A stretch of 64,000 bases of DNA from Hermatobates lingyangjiaoensis (GCA_026182355.1 JAPFBL010000114.1:1175501-1239500), one strand, 5' to 3'; positions 52,184 through 63,393 are shown, counted from the first letter of the stretch. A program made the numbers and translations. Notes: a model not told the origin generated them from the sequence alone.

Positions 52184-52545
52184 TTACTTTTTGTGAGCTC
52201 TGTAGGCGAGGCTCTGGGAGTCCGGGTTGGCCACCGTCGGCTTGACTTCGATGGCCCTGCCCCAGCCAGAGCTGTAGCTGTCAGCGTGTTCATGACCGCC
52301 GCCTCCTCCTCCAGCACCTCCGGCATGGTGGGAGTGGGCCACGACCTCGTAAGTGACGTGCTTCTGGCCGGAGAAGAGCTTCTTGAGCCCGATGACTGCG
52401 GCCAGGAGGAAGGCGAGTTTGGCCACCAGCAGCGCTTTGCCGACTAGGAGGGCGAGCGCCTTGAACGCCAGGACACCCACCATGCCCACCTTCATGGCGC
52501 CTGCTGCTAGCAGTGGTGCCAGCTGCTTCATCATCTTGCCTCGAC
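52184..52545 (-). CDS. Osiris family protein (DUF1676), last exon
   Basis: The exon follows the acceptor GTGGTGTTGCAG and runs 119 codons to TAA (52186-52184). It encodes RGKMMKQLAPLL, a long Ala/Leu/Val-rich hydrophobic region (MVGVLAFKALALLVGKAL, VAKLAFLLAAVIGLKKLF), then QKHVTYEVVAH, a His/Gly-rich linker, SYSSGWGRAIE and a C-terminal LAYRAHKK. The GKALL..KLAFLLA.IIGLKKL core and the VTYEVV-His-Tyr-rich tail are characteristic of insect Osiris proteins, membrane or endosomal proteins expressed during cuticle formation. The block is strongly GC-rich. The exon starts two bases into a codon. The 5' exons, with the signal peptide and Cys pair, must lie at higher coordinates; I could not find them in the window. 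Which Osiris member it is cannot be decided from this exon. Confidence 0.88.
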
Positions 52546-53115
52546 CTGCAACACCACTCGCTACAACCTGTCCTTGCAGAATAAACTCCCAAATGCCTGT
52601 CTGCCACTACACAGCTCTGTAAAGGCTAAGACAAGCAGTCGCTATTTCGAACTTTCATGACTTAGTAGGGCTGTGTGCTGTTATCGCTAACGTGCTTACC
52701 TTCAGTAGATAGAAAGAAAAATTTTTTTGGAGGCTTTCTCTTGGTTCAAGCCTGTTCGATGTCCAGTACTTGTTAGTGATCCGTTGTTTTTTTTTTTGAA
52801 TATATTGATTTTTCAATGTTTGATAATCTGTAATAGTTAATGATTCAACTGTTGGAATGTCAGATATCTTCAAGCATTATTGGTTAGTGTGCTTGCGATT
52901 AGTGCCTTGAGTTTCCAATCTTGCTAGTAATATTTCCGTACTAACAGAACAGCTACATGTAAAATATAAAAAAAAAGTAGAAATCTTTCAATGAAAATAA
53001 ACCGGTAAACTAAAAAACTTTAAACTCCAAAAAAATGAACCAAACTAAATTTGTAATAACAATTTTCGATCAATATTCAGTGTTTTTCTTATAGTTGTGG
53101 TTTATGCGTTATATA

Positions 53116-53392
53116 GGGGCCAGGTTAGCTCAGTGGTTAACATACTCGCCTCTGAACTGATAGCAGCGGAGTTCGATTTACGTCACCCTTTGAGAAGGAT
53201 GTTAAACCGTCGGTCCCGAGCCTGTACGATGTCAGGTACTCGTTAAAGATCCCTACTCTAAATACACTTGAGTTAGGCAAAATTTAGGACTCCCACTGTA
53301 GAATTAATCTTCATTGTATGGTATCAAAAAGGGCCAATGTTCGGCCTACGTGTGCTCCCTTGTGGGACTGCCACTGCAACCTAACCTAACCT
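53116..53392 (+). mobile_element. tRNA-derived SINE, best-preserved copy
   Basis: The head GGGGCCAGGTTAGCTCAGTG and A-box/B-box-like motifs lead into a body with TGAGAAGGATGTTAAACCGT, CCTGTACGATGTCAGGTACT, GGACTCCCACTGTAGAATTA, GGGCCAATGTTCGGCC and GTGGGACTGCCACTGCAA, then a tail CCTAACCTAACCTA. Flanks TATGCGTTATAT and TATACGTTACAT look like a diverged target duplication. Other copies: 12775, 31284, 42870, 57640, 62190. Confidence 0.85.
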
Positions 53393-53521
53393 ATACGTTA
53401 CATTCGCTTCTTGAGCGTACCTGTTTTCAACTGTACCAATTCTTTTCCTGATAATAACCATTAAGATTATTAATTTGTTGAGTTGTTAAATTATCTGTAA
53501 TTTTATATTTACTTGTTCTAG

Positions 53522-53593
53522 TTCCTTATGGGTTCTACTTGAAGATCGATAACATCCAAAACTGGATTAACACCTCCTACTCCAGTCCACTAG
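53522..53593 (+). CDS. Short exon resembling a trypsin-domain C-terminal end
   Basis: The segment sits between a good acceptor (TTTACTTGTTCTAG) and donor (CACTAG/GTAAGCC). Only one frame is open, and it reads PYGFYLKIDNIQNWINTSYS then SPL. The G-F-Y-x-x-I-x-x-x-x-x-W-I pattern matches the last strand and helix of S1 serine protease domains (GVYxxVxxxxxWI). Upstream exons with the catalytic triad are not visible nearby, so the call rests on a short match. It could be a protease homologue or chance. It lies on the strand opposite to the Osiris exon. Confidence 0.4.
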
Positions 53594-54784
53594 GTAAGCC
53601 GTATAATTTAATAAAGTGTTTCAACTAATCTTTATAGTGCTAACAATATGATGTGTTTGAATAGTTACGTTTGTGATCTAACCAAACAGAGGTTACCATT
53701 TGGTAGTTGATAGAGAAACCCTATCTGTCTGTATAGATAAGCTACGGCCTGCACAGGCAAGTATTCCTCCCTTATCTCCAACTTCTTTCATGGCATTCCT
53801 TCTTAATAGTTTGAATTTAAATTAAACCTCTTTTTAAATAATAAAACAGATTTTTAGCTATTCTTTTCAATTTATTTTTCATGTTAATATTCTGAGTGAT
53901 ATTTTATAGCCATACAGGCTAAAATAATATTTTATATTATTTAACTGTTTATAATATAATTTACTGTTTATATTATTATACATATTAAACAATAATATAT
54001 TTAAAATTGGACCAGAACGAATTTGAAATATAGGTTTTATTTAATTGTGCAAAGTTAGTTTAGATTAAAATGCAAATGAATATTTATATGACAAAATAAT
54101 CAGATACAAACCCAAAAAATCGTTTCAAAATTATAATTTTTTGAACAGGTTAATAACAATCAATATAGTTATTACATCACAATATTATTTAATAATCAGT
54201 CACTTGGAATTAGCATAAGTTATTTTGATTTTGTGAAACTGAAAAATTAGCTAATCTTTTTAAATAGTTCTCTGGAATTCTAGTTTCTGAACTAATGAAT
54301 TATATTAATAATAATAGCCTGATAGAAGTATTTTTAATCAGCAATAATAATTATGTGTTTTTACTTTCAAATCATGTTGATTCAGAGGCTGTTATTTAAC
54401 ACTAGGCTTCAAATCAGTTTTGAAGTCATGTTCACTTCTCTTCCTGTCCCAAATGTCTTCAGCATAGCAATCTACATCGCTGTGACACTTCGACAAACTC
54501 AGATGAAAATGCGCAGACATTCCTTCTTCTTATGTTCTTCTTCCAAAGAATTGAATCTTGCTTTACCAAATAATCAGTTATTATTCCTGTTAGGAAGTAG
54601 TAATGAAATATTGTAGTTTTCTCTAAGGACTACATAAGTCATATTTACTTATAATTTTGGAGTCAGACAAGGTTTAGTTTTGCGTGCTTGGTATTACTGG
54701 CAATTTGTTAGGCTATTGCTCCGGTGCCTGTAGAATCTTGTGTCTTCATTAAAAATCATAATTTTGAAATAACTCTGTGGACTA

Positions 54785-55010
54785 CCAACGACCAACGATT
54801 CTTTCCGCGCACTATAGTGCGCGTTGTAATTAGCAGTTCCAGGTCACGGACCTACAACTGCTGAATTCTTATACTGCTCTATATTTGTAGAGTCAGTAGG
54901 TAAGTGTCTGTAATCTTTTATTTGGTATTCGGTATTCATTATTTCGTGGTCGTCTGGTCTTCTTGAGTCGTGAAATGTTGTCGGTCTAGGGTTAGGCTAG
55001 TGTAATAGTT
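54785..55010 (+). mobile_element. Dispersed repeat, inverted partner of 21110-21352
   Basis: It begins CTACCAACGACCAACGATTC, contains the palindrome CGCGCACTATAGTGCGCG, then CCAGGTCACGGACCTAC, CGTGGTCGTCTGGTCTTCTT and GTCGGTCTAGGGTTAGG. It matches the reverse complement of 21110-21352. It is non-coding. Neither end shows a clear terminal repeat. Confidence 0.6.
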
Positions 55011-56301
55011 TAGTTTATGTTTTTTGACATGGTTGTACTAGTGGACAATAGTTTATTAGGATCTGTCATGTCTGGTAAATTAGTCAGTTACATAAACAAC
55101 ATGAGTTTTTATTAGGATACTATTTCACCATGTCCAGTCAGTACCTAAGCAAGTGTGTAGTCCATTAGTAGAGTGCCAAGTTTTTATTTTTTGGCCTTCA
55201 TAGTCGGAAAGTATTTTCTTGTTTCTAATCCTTTAGTGCTGATTCTCCACACACCCTCCTATTTGATTTTAATTATTGCTTTCAATATTTTCCTTCAAGT
55301 AGCATATAAGAGCCACAGTCTAATTCAGAACCAGATCTTCCTCTGTCGCTGGTTTTTTCCCTAATCTTTCTACTCGTTCCACATATGCTTTGGTGCAATC
55401 GATTCCCATTTCAAAACCAGTTCTCAGAAGCTGTTATCTTATACACTAAGTTATATACGAGTGAATGTTTTCGTTATTGATTGCTTCAATTGTTATTTTC
55501 TTGTCTTGATTATCATATTAATGAGTTTACGCCTTATTATTGATTCTAGGATCGCAAACTATTCTGCCTGTTTATTGCTGTTTCTCTACATGAATTTCTT
55601 ATATTCCACAAATGTGAACTCACAAAAGGACAACAAATTTCTTTTGATATTTACCGATATCATCACCTGTAAATTTGTAACAGAATGCAGCCATTCTGTA
55701 TATCTAATGACTTTCTTTTATTCTCTTATCCACCTGATTCTAATATACTAAGATTACAAAAGCTAATTACCGTTATAAAGTTTGAACGAAAATCTATCAA
55801 TATTAGACATCACTCTGGCAAACCTATGAGAGACAGTTCTAAATCTTTATCATGCGCAGGGCCATTGCATTACTTGCTCTGAAACTTGTTTTTTATAAAC
55901 CTTTTTGACAAAGCTTTTGATCACAGTGGTGAGGCCACGCGGTTATTGTCTCTATTACACAAATGTCAATCACCCTGAGAGCTTCACTGGTGAAGCCAGA
56001 AATAAACGTTCGCGGAACTTGACAGAATGTTTGTATTTTCAAATTCTTTTGTCCAACACTATTGACATGGATGTTTAATTTGTATAATAAATAAAACATT
56101 TTTAGTTTTACATTATTTAAATATACATTTTTTTGTGTTTCTTTTATTTTTATAAACAACTTCTTTGTTGAGATAGGTCGAAAAATAGTTATTATAGTAC
56201 AATAGGTATTTGTAATGTATATATTCATCGATAAAAAGATTTCACATAAACACGTGAAATAACAATTAATGATCAAGCCACAATATGAAATGGGAAAACA
56301 A

Positions 56302-56344
56302 GACTAAGATCTTTCAACCGTAACAAGCGGTCTTCGTCACAGTC
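56302..56344 (-). ncRNA. Hammerhead-like motif, family A, left arm
   Basis: Read on the - strand: GACT, GTGACGA, hairpin ACCG-CTTGTTA-CGGT, GAAA, the palindrome AGATCT overlapping it, T, AGTC. It is perfect except that core C3 is G. C3 contacts G8 in the active site, so this copy should be inactive unless G8 changes too, and it has not. Confidence 0.45.
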
Positions 56345-56390
56345 AAAAACTCAACCCAAAAACTAAAAACTCAGAGTTAGTTGGGTTTTT

Positions 56391-56433
56391 GACTCTGACG
56401 AAGATCGGTTCTTACGGTTGAAAGATCTTAGTC
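56391..56433 (+). ncRNA. Hammerhead-like motif, family A, right arm, core intact
   Basis: GACT (helix I), CTGACGA, helix II (ATCG-GTTCTTA-CGGT, with one mismatch), GAAA whose last A opens the perfect helix III palindrome AGATCT, T at position 17, and AGTC pairing fully with GACT. Every invariant core nucleotide of the hammerhead is present and the U16.1-A15.1 pair is kept. The palindromic helix III has no loop, so it would work best as a dimer of two RNA copies, as known for short-helix-III hammerheads. Confidence 0.55.
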
Positions 56434-56879
56434 TTGTTTTCCCATTTCATATTGTGCTTTGTTCATTGATATTTATTGTATAAAATATGTATTATCTTTG
56501 CACAGTTTTTGATTATATGTTGGTATTTACTCTGAATTTTTCCAAATTCAAACGTAGTAGTAGAAGACATTAGCAGCTTGAACGTGTCAGAAAATGCCGC
56601 TCATTCAACATTCTTTGGATAAATCAGCTTAAACACAGAGGGGTACTTATTATTAAAAAAAAACAAGGATAAATCGAGCCTTTTGTTTCAACATATGAAA
56701 CAATGATATAAAAATACTGTTTTATGAATTCCGTGCCTATTGTTATATGCATAGAGAAATGATATGATACGGCTGCTTTTAGAATATCATTGTGCAGAAC
56801 TATGAAAGAAATGTGGGGTTTTGTTGGAAAGAAACTCGATTGTACGTGAAGGACCATCCGTGTAAGTGGCAGTGAAGAA

Positions 56880-57060
56880 GAAGAATGAGTCTCTCCGCGC
56901 TAGCAGAGAATGGCTAGGAATGGGGGAATTTGAATAGCGCCTTGCTGCGGCCCAGATCTATGTCACGCCTTCCCAGGGACACGTCCACTGTCGCCATTAC
57001 AGTTCGCGCCTATAGAGACGTCCAAAGGCTTCTTTATGCCTCTGTCTCAATTTCACTAAA
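56880..57060. other. GC- and CpG-rich block of unknown role
   Basis: This is a sharp GC-rich block (CTCCGCGCTAGCAGAG, GCGCCTTGCTGCGGCC, GGGACACGTCCACTGTCGCC) in AT-rich DNA. The - strand reads ARTVMATVDVSLGRRDIDLG then RSKALFKFPHS and stop; the + strand reads RPRSMSRLPRDTSTVAITVR. Composition suggests an exon or a CpG-rich promoter. No donor fits the - frame, and I recognise neither peptide. A link to the Osiris gene upstream region (same strand) is possible but unproven. Confidence 0.3.
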
Positions 57061-57639
57061 AGAAAGTCGAAACCTAATTCTTTTTTCAATTGAAATCAGG
57101 TGGAATAGTCAAGGAGGATGACAGGAGGTTTCGTTAGACGACTTCCTGTCACTTGTTCAGAAAGACGGCTTCCTCCAACAAGAGAGTTTTACCCCTTTTA
57201 CTCAAGTAACACGAAGTTCCCATCTCCTAGTCCTAGCACCTTTAGCTATGGTCACGTGTCAAATATCATTCTTTTAAACACATCTGCCTTAGATTCAAGT
57301 AAAGATGTGTTGTATCAAACTTAATTCATGTAATATAAGCCATATAAATATAAAAAAATAAAAAAATATTGACTATTATTATTATACTTATTTACCTATT
57401 AGTTAAATTAAATGAGCTTGAAAAGTTCTTAGAGTAATTAAATTAAATTAGTTAAATGTTTTTATAAGCTCTTTAAAATGAGTCCAATGGAATTGACTGT
57501 ATAATTAGCCTAGTAAACTGTACCGTATGAATTGCTAACTCATCGGATTAAATCCCTTATTACCAACAATCCAGTTTAATATTTCATTAGTAATTTATTC
57601 AATCAGTGATTGTAATCTTAATTTATAGTCATAATTAGG

Positions 57640-58140
57640 TTTAATTAGGTTAGGTTGAGTGACATCCTACAAGCGAACACACTTAGGTCGAACATTGGGC
57701 CCTTTTTGATATCACACAATGAATATTCTGCATTGGGAGTCCTAAATTTTACCTAACTCAAGTGTACTTAGAGTAGGGATCTTTGACGAGTACCTGATAT
57801 CGTGCAAGCTCGGGACTTACGGCGTATCGTCCTCTGCGAGGTCGACCTTGGGCACTTCATGAGGACTGCCTCGTTTGGTCTCATTCGTGAGAGAACGGTT
57901 ACTTTTTCTTTACTAACAAAAGGACTAAACATTAAAAACATCAACCTATTCTCATTTATCATGTTCTGGCTGAAAGGACAGGGGTGCATAAGTCAATGAA
58001 AACAGGTTTATCGTCCTCTCGGAGGGACGACGTACCCACATTTATTCACCTCCCACTTGAATAAATCGAGTGCCAGAGTGGGTATTGAATCCTGAGTTAC
58101 CAGTTCAAAGGTGAGCACGTTACCACCTACCCTCTAATAG
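57640..58140 (-). mobile_element. tRNA-derived SINE interrupted by another element
   Basis: The left part (57640-57835) carries the SINE tail side (GGTTAGGTTGAGTG, GGTCGAACATTGGGCCC, TTCTGCATTGGGAGTCC). The right part (58009-58140) carries the hairpin TCGTCCTCTCGGAGGGACGA and the tRNA-like head. Between them lies a 173-base insertion with an 11-bp target duplication. Confidence 0.8.
57836..58008. mobile_element. ~173-bp element nested in a SINE, copy 2
   Basis: TATCGTCCTCT at 57825-57835 is repeated at 58009-58019, an exact 11-bp duplication that bounds the insertion. The sequence from GCGAGGTCGACCTTGGGCAC to AATGAAAACAGGTT aligns with 15287-15459. An 11-bp variable-type duplication suggests retroposition, but there is no poly(A) tail and no tRNA-like head that I recognise. 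Confidence 0.75.
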
Positions 58141-58398
58141 TCATATTTATTTGCCAGTTTTTTTTAGAAGTACTATATAAGGATTACAGTTTTGTTAAAA
58201 ATAGGCAATAGATATGATTACTTTAAAATTAAATTCTTTATCAATAATTTAATAAACTGTTAATATATTGTAAAGTTGAATGTAGACTACCTAAGATTTC
58301 TTAGCTTAAGGAATAATAAAAAATCATTATTTTTCTAATAGTTAATAAGAGAACAGGTTGCTGACGAAACTTACTTTTATATTTGTGCCTGTTGGCCT

Positions 58399-58712
58399 CC
58401 TCACTGATGCTGGTTAGATATCATCCAAACCAAAAAGAATTAATTATTAATTAGTTAATAATTAATTAATTATAGAGTTCTAACAGTAAAACTCGAATGT
58501 AACAAATTGAGGATATATTGAGGTTTACTGTACCGTCCTAACAGTTAGAATTGCAACGTCACTCCTCACTGTTGCTGGTGAGATATCATCCAAACCAAAA
58601 ATAATTAATTATTAATTAGTTAATAATTAATTAATTATAGAGTTCTAACAGTAAAACTCTATTGCAACAAATTCAAGATATTTTGAGGTTTACTGTACCG
58701 TCCTAACAGAAT
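58399..58712. repeat. 165-bp tandem duplication with AT palindrome
   Basis: Two copies offset by 165 bases share CTCCTCACTG, GATATCATCCAAACCAAAAA, an AT palindrome (AATTAATTATTAATTAGTTA..), TAGAGTTCTAACAGTAAAAC and GAGGTTTACTGTACCGTCCT. The first copy reads into ACTTACTTTTATATTTG, which on the - strand is a donor-like site. Confidence 0.85.
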
Positions 58713-59528
58713 TAAAGATATGATGGTAAAGTTTAGATTTTTCATGTGGAAGTTTGGAATAATCTAAACGTCTTTTTTTAAAGGATCCACGTAAAACAGT
58801 AGATATTGTTCTTGTACGATATCAAAACTCGTTAAGACAACTAATTTAATGAACTAGAGTAAAGAAATATTTAGACACTCGATGTAGAATCAACGTGGTA
58901 ATGTGGCTCGTCCATTACTGAAATAGGTGCCCGGTAACAACTGAACCACACTTTCTACCTCAGAACACTCTAAGTGAAAGCTTAGGAGTGTGGGCGTTGT
59001 AAAAAAATAAACAGCGTGTACAAATTGAATCAGACACATTCGGTGTTTAGAAGTTAAGGTTGTTTGGTTTGTTTATCCGAAGAGGCATGGATTTGGACTT
59101 TGAACCCTTGATTGTTTTTAATGTCCCGACTGTCTTAATTGGCTCAAGTGATAAACTTGTAACAAACAAAATAGAAATCATTGAAGAAAATTATTAAAAA
59201 AAAAACAACTCACTCTCCTTGAAACCCAAGTGCAATCTAGTTCATGTAAAAAATATTAGTCACAACTTCAATAATCATATATATTATGAGTACATTTAAA
59301 ATTAAAGTTTTACTGTCGATAAGTAAAATAAATCAAACAACTGAGAAATGTCATATAGTGTGGTACTTTGGTTTTTGACCATATTTCGTTCCAGAATTTT
59401 GATCTACAACTAGTTTGGTAGAAAACCAAAATTAATTTTCCCACAAGAAATACATAAAAGGAATGGGATAATTTGTTTGGATTCTATTACGTCATATTTG
59501 GCCGCAGTCGGGTTTGTATGATTGTTCG

Positions 59529-59575
59529 AGCTCCAAAATTATGCTCGAATTCTGAGAGCATAATTTTCTCGACAT
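59529..59575. repeat. Perfect inverted repeat
   Basis: AAAATTATGCTC and GAGCATAATTTT are perfect 12-base inverted copies around a 10-base spacer. A similar simple inverted repeat (AAATCGTGCTT / AAGCACGATTT) lies at 63731-63776. No associated element is evident. Confidence 0.6.
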
Positions 59576-60039
59576 CTCTGCTCGAGTTAAAATCGTTCAA
59601 ATATCGAGGTAGCACTGTTTTAGTAAAACGTGTAAAATATTCTTTCTAATTGTTGACATCCTTCATCGTTGAAATAAATACTACAGTCAATTAAATATTT
59701 TGTTTCCAGAAGTGACGAAAAGTAACTCCTTACATGTAGTTTTCGTACAATAATGTAAAACATTTAATCTCCAATCTTAAAAACGGAGCAATAATGGAAA
59801 AAGGTGAGGGAATAATGAAAAAAAACTAATGATTTAATTAGATAATTATTTCGTTGATATCAATTTTTAGATAGAAGTGTAGTGAGATCGGGAAGAGTTA
59901 GGGTGGCAAGCCTGATATTTAAGTTCCAGCTGTATTGCTAATTATACTACTCTGTTTTGTTTACATACATTTGTTTACATTTCTTAAACCTTTATTTTCG
60001 GTTATTAAGAGTTATCATTGTTTTTATATTAACTCTAAC

Positions 60040-62189
60040 TTTGCTTAAGTCAAGTGTATTTAAAGTAGAGATCCTTAAAGAGTACTATTAGGTCAGTAAG
60101 ATTATCTGTCCCTATGCATTAGTACCTGTAACTTTCTTGACCTAAACTTTCAACTTTTTTCTTACAAATCTTTGCATATAGTTGCAAAGTGTTCGCAACC
60201 TAACACCGGATAGTTCAGAACACCATTGAAACCAAACAATGACTTTAATCTCGTAGGAAAACAACTCCATTTTATATCTAGTTTTAGACCCAAATATTCT
60301 GCATTAAAATATTTGCCCTAACAATAAAGACAACTAAGATACCATAAGCGTTGAAGCTTTTAACACAACCTGTAGAACCATCGGTTTATTAATTCAGAGT
60401 TTAAAAACCTTAATTAAACAGGTTATAAAAAATTGGTGGAGAAATGTATAAAAAAATATAGAATACGGAAGTATTGTGTTTGGATCAGAATTGAAATACC
60501 GATCTTTCTACTGAAATACACATTTCAAGATCCCCTCCAATGATATAAGTTTCGAAAATTGGTCTCTTTATGTATGTGCGTAAACATTATATCTAAAAAC
60601 AAAATTAATATCACAAAAATCCATATTTAAGTTCCTGTTAACTCTGTTAATGTTGTCCTGTTAACGCCAACCTTTGCAGTGATTCGGTAAAATGTACTTA
60701 AGTTATCGAGAAACTCTTTTTGTCACATTAGGATTTGATGTATTTTATTTGTGTGAGCTTCTACTAATTGGAGAAATTAATAACTAAAATAAAAAAAAAC
60801 ATGATCTTTTCTGATTTCATGTGTATAACAAGTTCATAGATAATTTTGTATCTATTATTATCAATTACGATATGATATCTCGTATATTTTTTTTTATTTG
60901 ATAAGTTAATTAATACCAACTACGATACAAAATAACAAAACAATTATAACATTATTTTAAACACAAATCCTGTTAAAGGATAGTTTTTGTTATTGTTTGT
61001 TGGCTTGTGTGAAGCCGTGAATGACTACCGGCTTATAATTATGTAAATGACTTCTGCTCGTCGTCCCACACCCCACTCTTTTCTAGAAGTTCCTTGTAGT
61101 GGTCGGTATGTGTATTGTATTTAAATTTATTCATCGTATAAGGATCACTTGTGCACTACTTTCTCATGTTCATGTTGTCATCCTTGACAATGGATCTAGA
61201 TTTAACATAAACATTGTTTGGTTTATGCAAATAATTGCCAGGTTATCTACAAAAAGGAACTTTTAATACTGCCTCAGTCATATTCTTTATGTGAGGTGGT
61301 GGATTCGACAGCTGTGATTGTAGTGTAACGATCATCAAGTAACAAGTAGTAGTTATACTGAACGTCTATTCAGTTTATACATTTTGATGATGGGATGGCG
61401 GGGGGAGGGAGGAAAAATCGCTAATGTCATATAGAATGATTAGTTATTAAAAACAAAAAACCGTGCTCAATCTTTATCGTTTCCCTTTGATGTTGATGTA
61501 AATCTGAAGTGTTTTCTTTTCTAACCCAGAGAACAGTATATCGTCCAAGTAAAAGCATCCCGAAGAATTTGAAAGTGCATCGAAAACCGCATAGATTTTG
61601 ATGTTCTCTTTCTTTAATATTAACAGGCCTGTTTGGTACAAATAAATAGGTGTTTTTTTTCTATAAACCAACTCTGCAAAAAAATGTCAAATGTAATTAA
61701 TTTATTATAATATTTTATTAATCTGTCATTTTTACACACATTAAAAACTAAACAGTTTATCTTATTCATGCATTACTAAAATTTGTGAGCAATGTTGATT
61801 GCTAATCTAACTAACTTAATATTTATCTATTTTTGCATTTATCTATAATATTATTATTATAGATAATATTATATTATCTATAATATATCTATATTATAGA
61901 TATATTATTATTCTATAATATTATTATTCAAGAATATTACAGCAATATTATCACTGAAATACATTCATCTATCGAAGTTTCTACTTGAAAAAGGTTTATT
62001 TCGTAAACCCCTTTTCCAGTTGATTTCATAAAATGGACGTACTTGAGATCTTTGTCACTATTACTTTTTGTTTAGGTAATATTTTTTTTATTTGATACAC
62101 TGACAATGCGTTGTAAGTACCAAATTTGAAGACTGATTGCAAAGGCTCCTAATGATAAAGATAAAGTCATCTTGTTTTAATGATTTGTA
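60040..62189. other. AT-rich intergenic DNA, little seen
   Basis: A short SINE-body remnant (AGTCAAGTGTATTTAAAGTA, GAGATCCTTAAAGAGTAC) occurs at about 60048-60090. At 61850-61930 is a dense cluster of AT palindromes (TATCTATAATATTATT type). No gene-like frame is seen. Confidence 0.5.
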
Positions 62190-62505
62190 GGTAATGTTAG
62201 TTGCAGGTCCCAAGCGAGAACATACATAGACCAAAGACTGGTAGTTCGTGACACCAAATAAAAGTGGATTGGGAGTCCTAAATTTTGCTTAACTCAAGTG
62301 TATTTAGAGTAGGGATCTTTAGCGTGTACCTGGAGCATTGTACATGCTCCAGAATGATATTTTTTTTAACATTCTCTCCAAGGGACGACGTGCTCAGACT
62401 TTGTTCACCTCCTAATTAATAAATCGAAGACCAGAATGGGTATTGAACCCTGGACCTACCAGTTGAGATGTGGTCACGTAAGCCACTGAGCTACCGTGTT
62501 TCTTT
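62190..62505 (-). mobile_element. tRNA-derived SINE, - strand copy
   Basis: On the - strand: a GTAGCTCAGTGGCTTACGTG head, B-box-like GGTAGGTCCAGGGTTCAA, hairpin region with TCCCTTGG, then the body (GTACACGCTAAAGATCCCTA, GGACTCCCAATCCACTTT). It is nearly complete but without a CTAAC tail. A local hairpin GGAGCATTGTACATGCTCC is at about 62332-62350. Confidence 0.75.
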
Positions 62506-63353
62506 AATGAAGTGATATACAACTGAAAATATAACCATTTGAAAAACCTGAGATCTTAAACTCTTGAAACTAATAGCGATATTCATGTTATATGTAACTG
62601 TTGCTTAAATTGCAGAAGGATATAAAGTCTAGATTTGTCTACATTAAATGGAGGAAGTCTATTATTTTATTATTAAAGTTACAGCTAGTAAGAAATATGT
62701 GATCGAACAATCAGCAGGAGCTCTTTTAAAAGGGCTCACCAATGCTCCTTTTACAACAGTCTCGGAAATATAAATTGATTCGGATCTACATCTGGAGTCA
62801 TAAATTATCTTTATAAACAACTCTATATACATTTTGCCTCTCTAAGATATACCTGACGCCCTACAAATTGGACACTGCGACGTCTCTTATCTATTACATC
62901 ATCATTTTTCATCTCTCATTACGGGATGCTGAAGACAGGCTAACAACTCTAAAAGTCTGATATCGCTAATCAATGAAATAAAACAATTACGAATTATTCT
63001 GAAGTATTTTCAGCATTGATTAAGAAAAGCTCTGAAAGGTATAGAAAGAAGCAGAATTACATTTTTATTTCATTTTAGTCAAATTTTATTATATTATCAG
63101 ATAATTGTTTGTAAGGGTATAGCATGTATTATGGCAAATGAACATCCTACTTGTACTTGTTACAATGTAGAAAGTGAAATTGAGATCTGGCCAAAAAAAT
63201 AACCAAAGTAAAAGTTTTACTTAAAAGGCTAAAAGATCCCATTGTGAACTAAATGAAAATTGAGAAATGATTTAAAGCAGTTGCCTTAAAGAAAACGAAA
63301 TGTAAACATCAAGAGTTTAAAGGCACATCCTTTTACTTTCTATTTGATTGAAT

Positions 63354-63393
63354 GACATGATGATGATGATGATAATGATGATGATGGCGATGG
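63354..63393. repeat. (GAT)n microsatellite
   Basis: A GATGATGATGATGATAATGATGATGATGG-type trinucleotide run. The sequence after it (63400-63600) is GC-richer and may be a transposon remnant, but I recognise no domain. Confidence 0.85.

Larger units (their letters stand above)
56235..56475. mobile_element. Foldback element with two family A hammerhead-like arms
   Basis: Arms of about 110 bases (56240-56350 on -, and 56372-56475 on +) are inverted copies around ACCCAAAAACTAAAAACTCA. The outer arm sequence (TTTCACATAAACACGTGAAA on the left) is shared with the copies at 10440-10620 and 40945-41050. Both arms contain a hammerhead-like unit, described separately. Confidence 0.8.

Noticed and set aside
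52112..52622. Alternative frames on both strands over the Osiris exon
   Set aside because: They are shadows caused by GC-rich, stop-poor sequence; only one frame has Osiris motifs and a matching acceptor.
52655..52873. - strand frame with donor-like AAG/GTAAGC as the upstream Osiris exon
   Set aside because: The phase does not match the last Osiris exon in this frame, the DNA is AT-rich, and the peptide lacks Osiris features.
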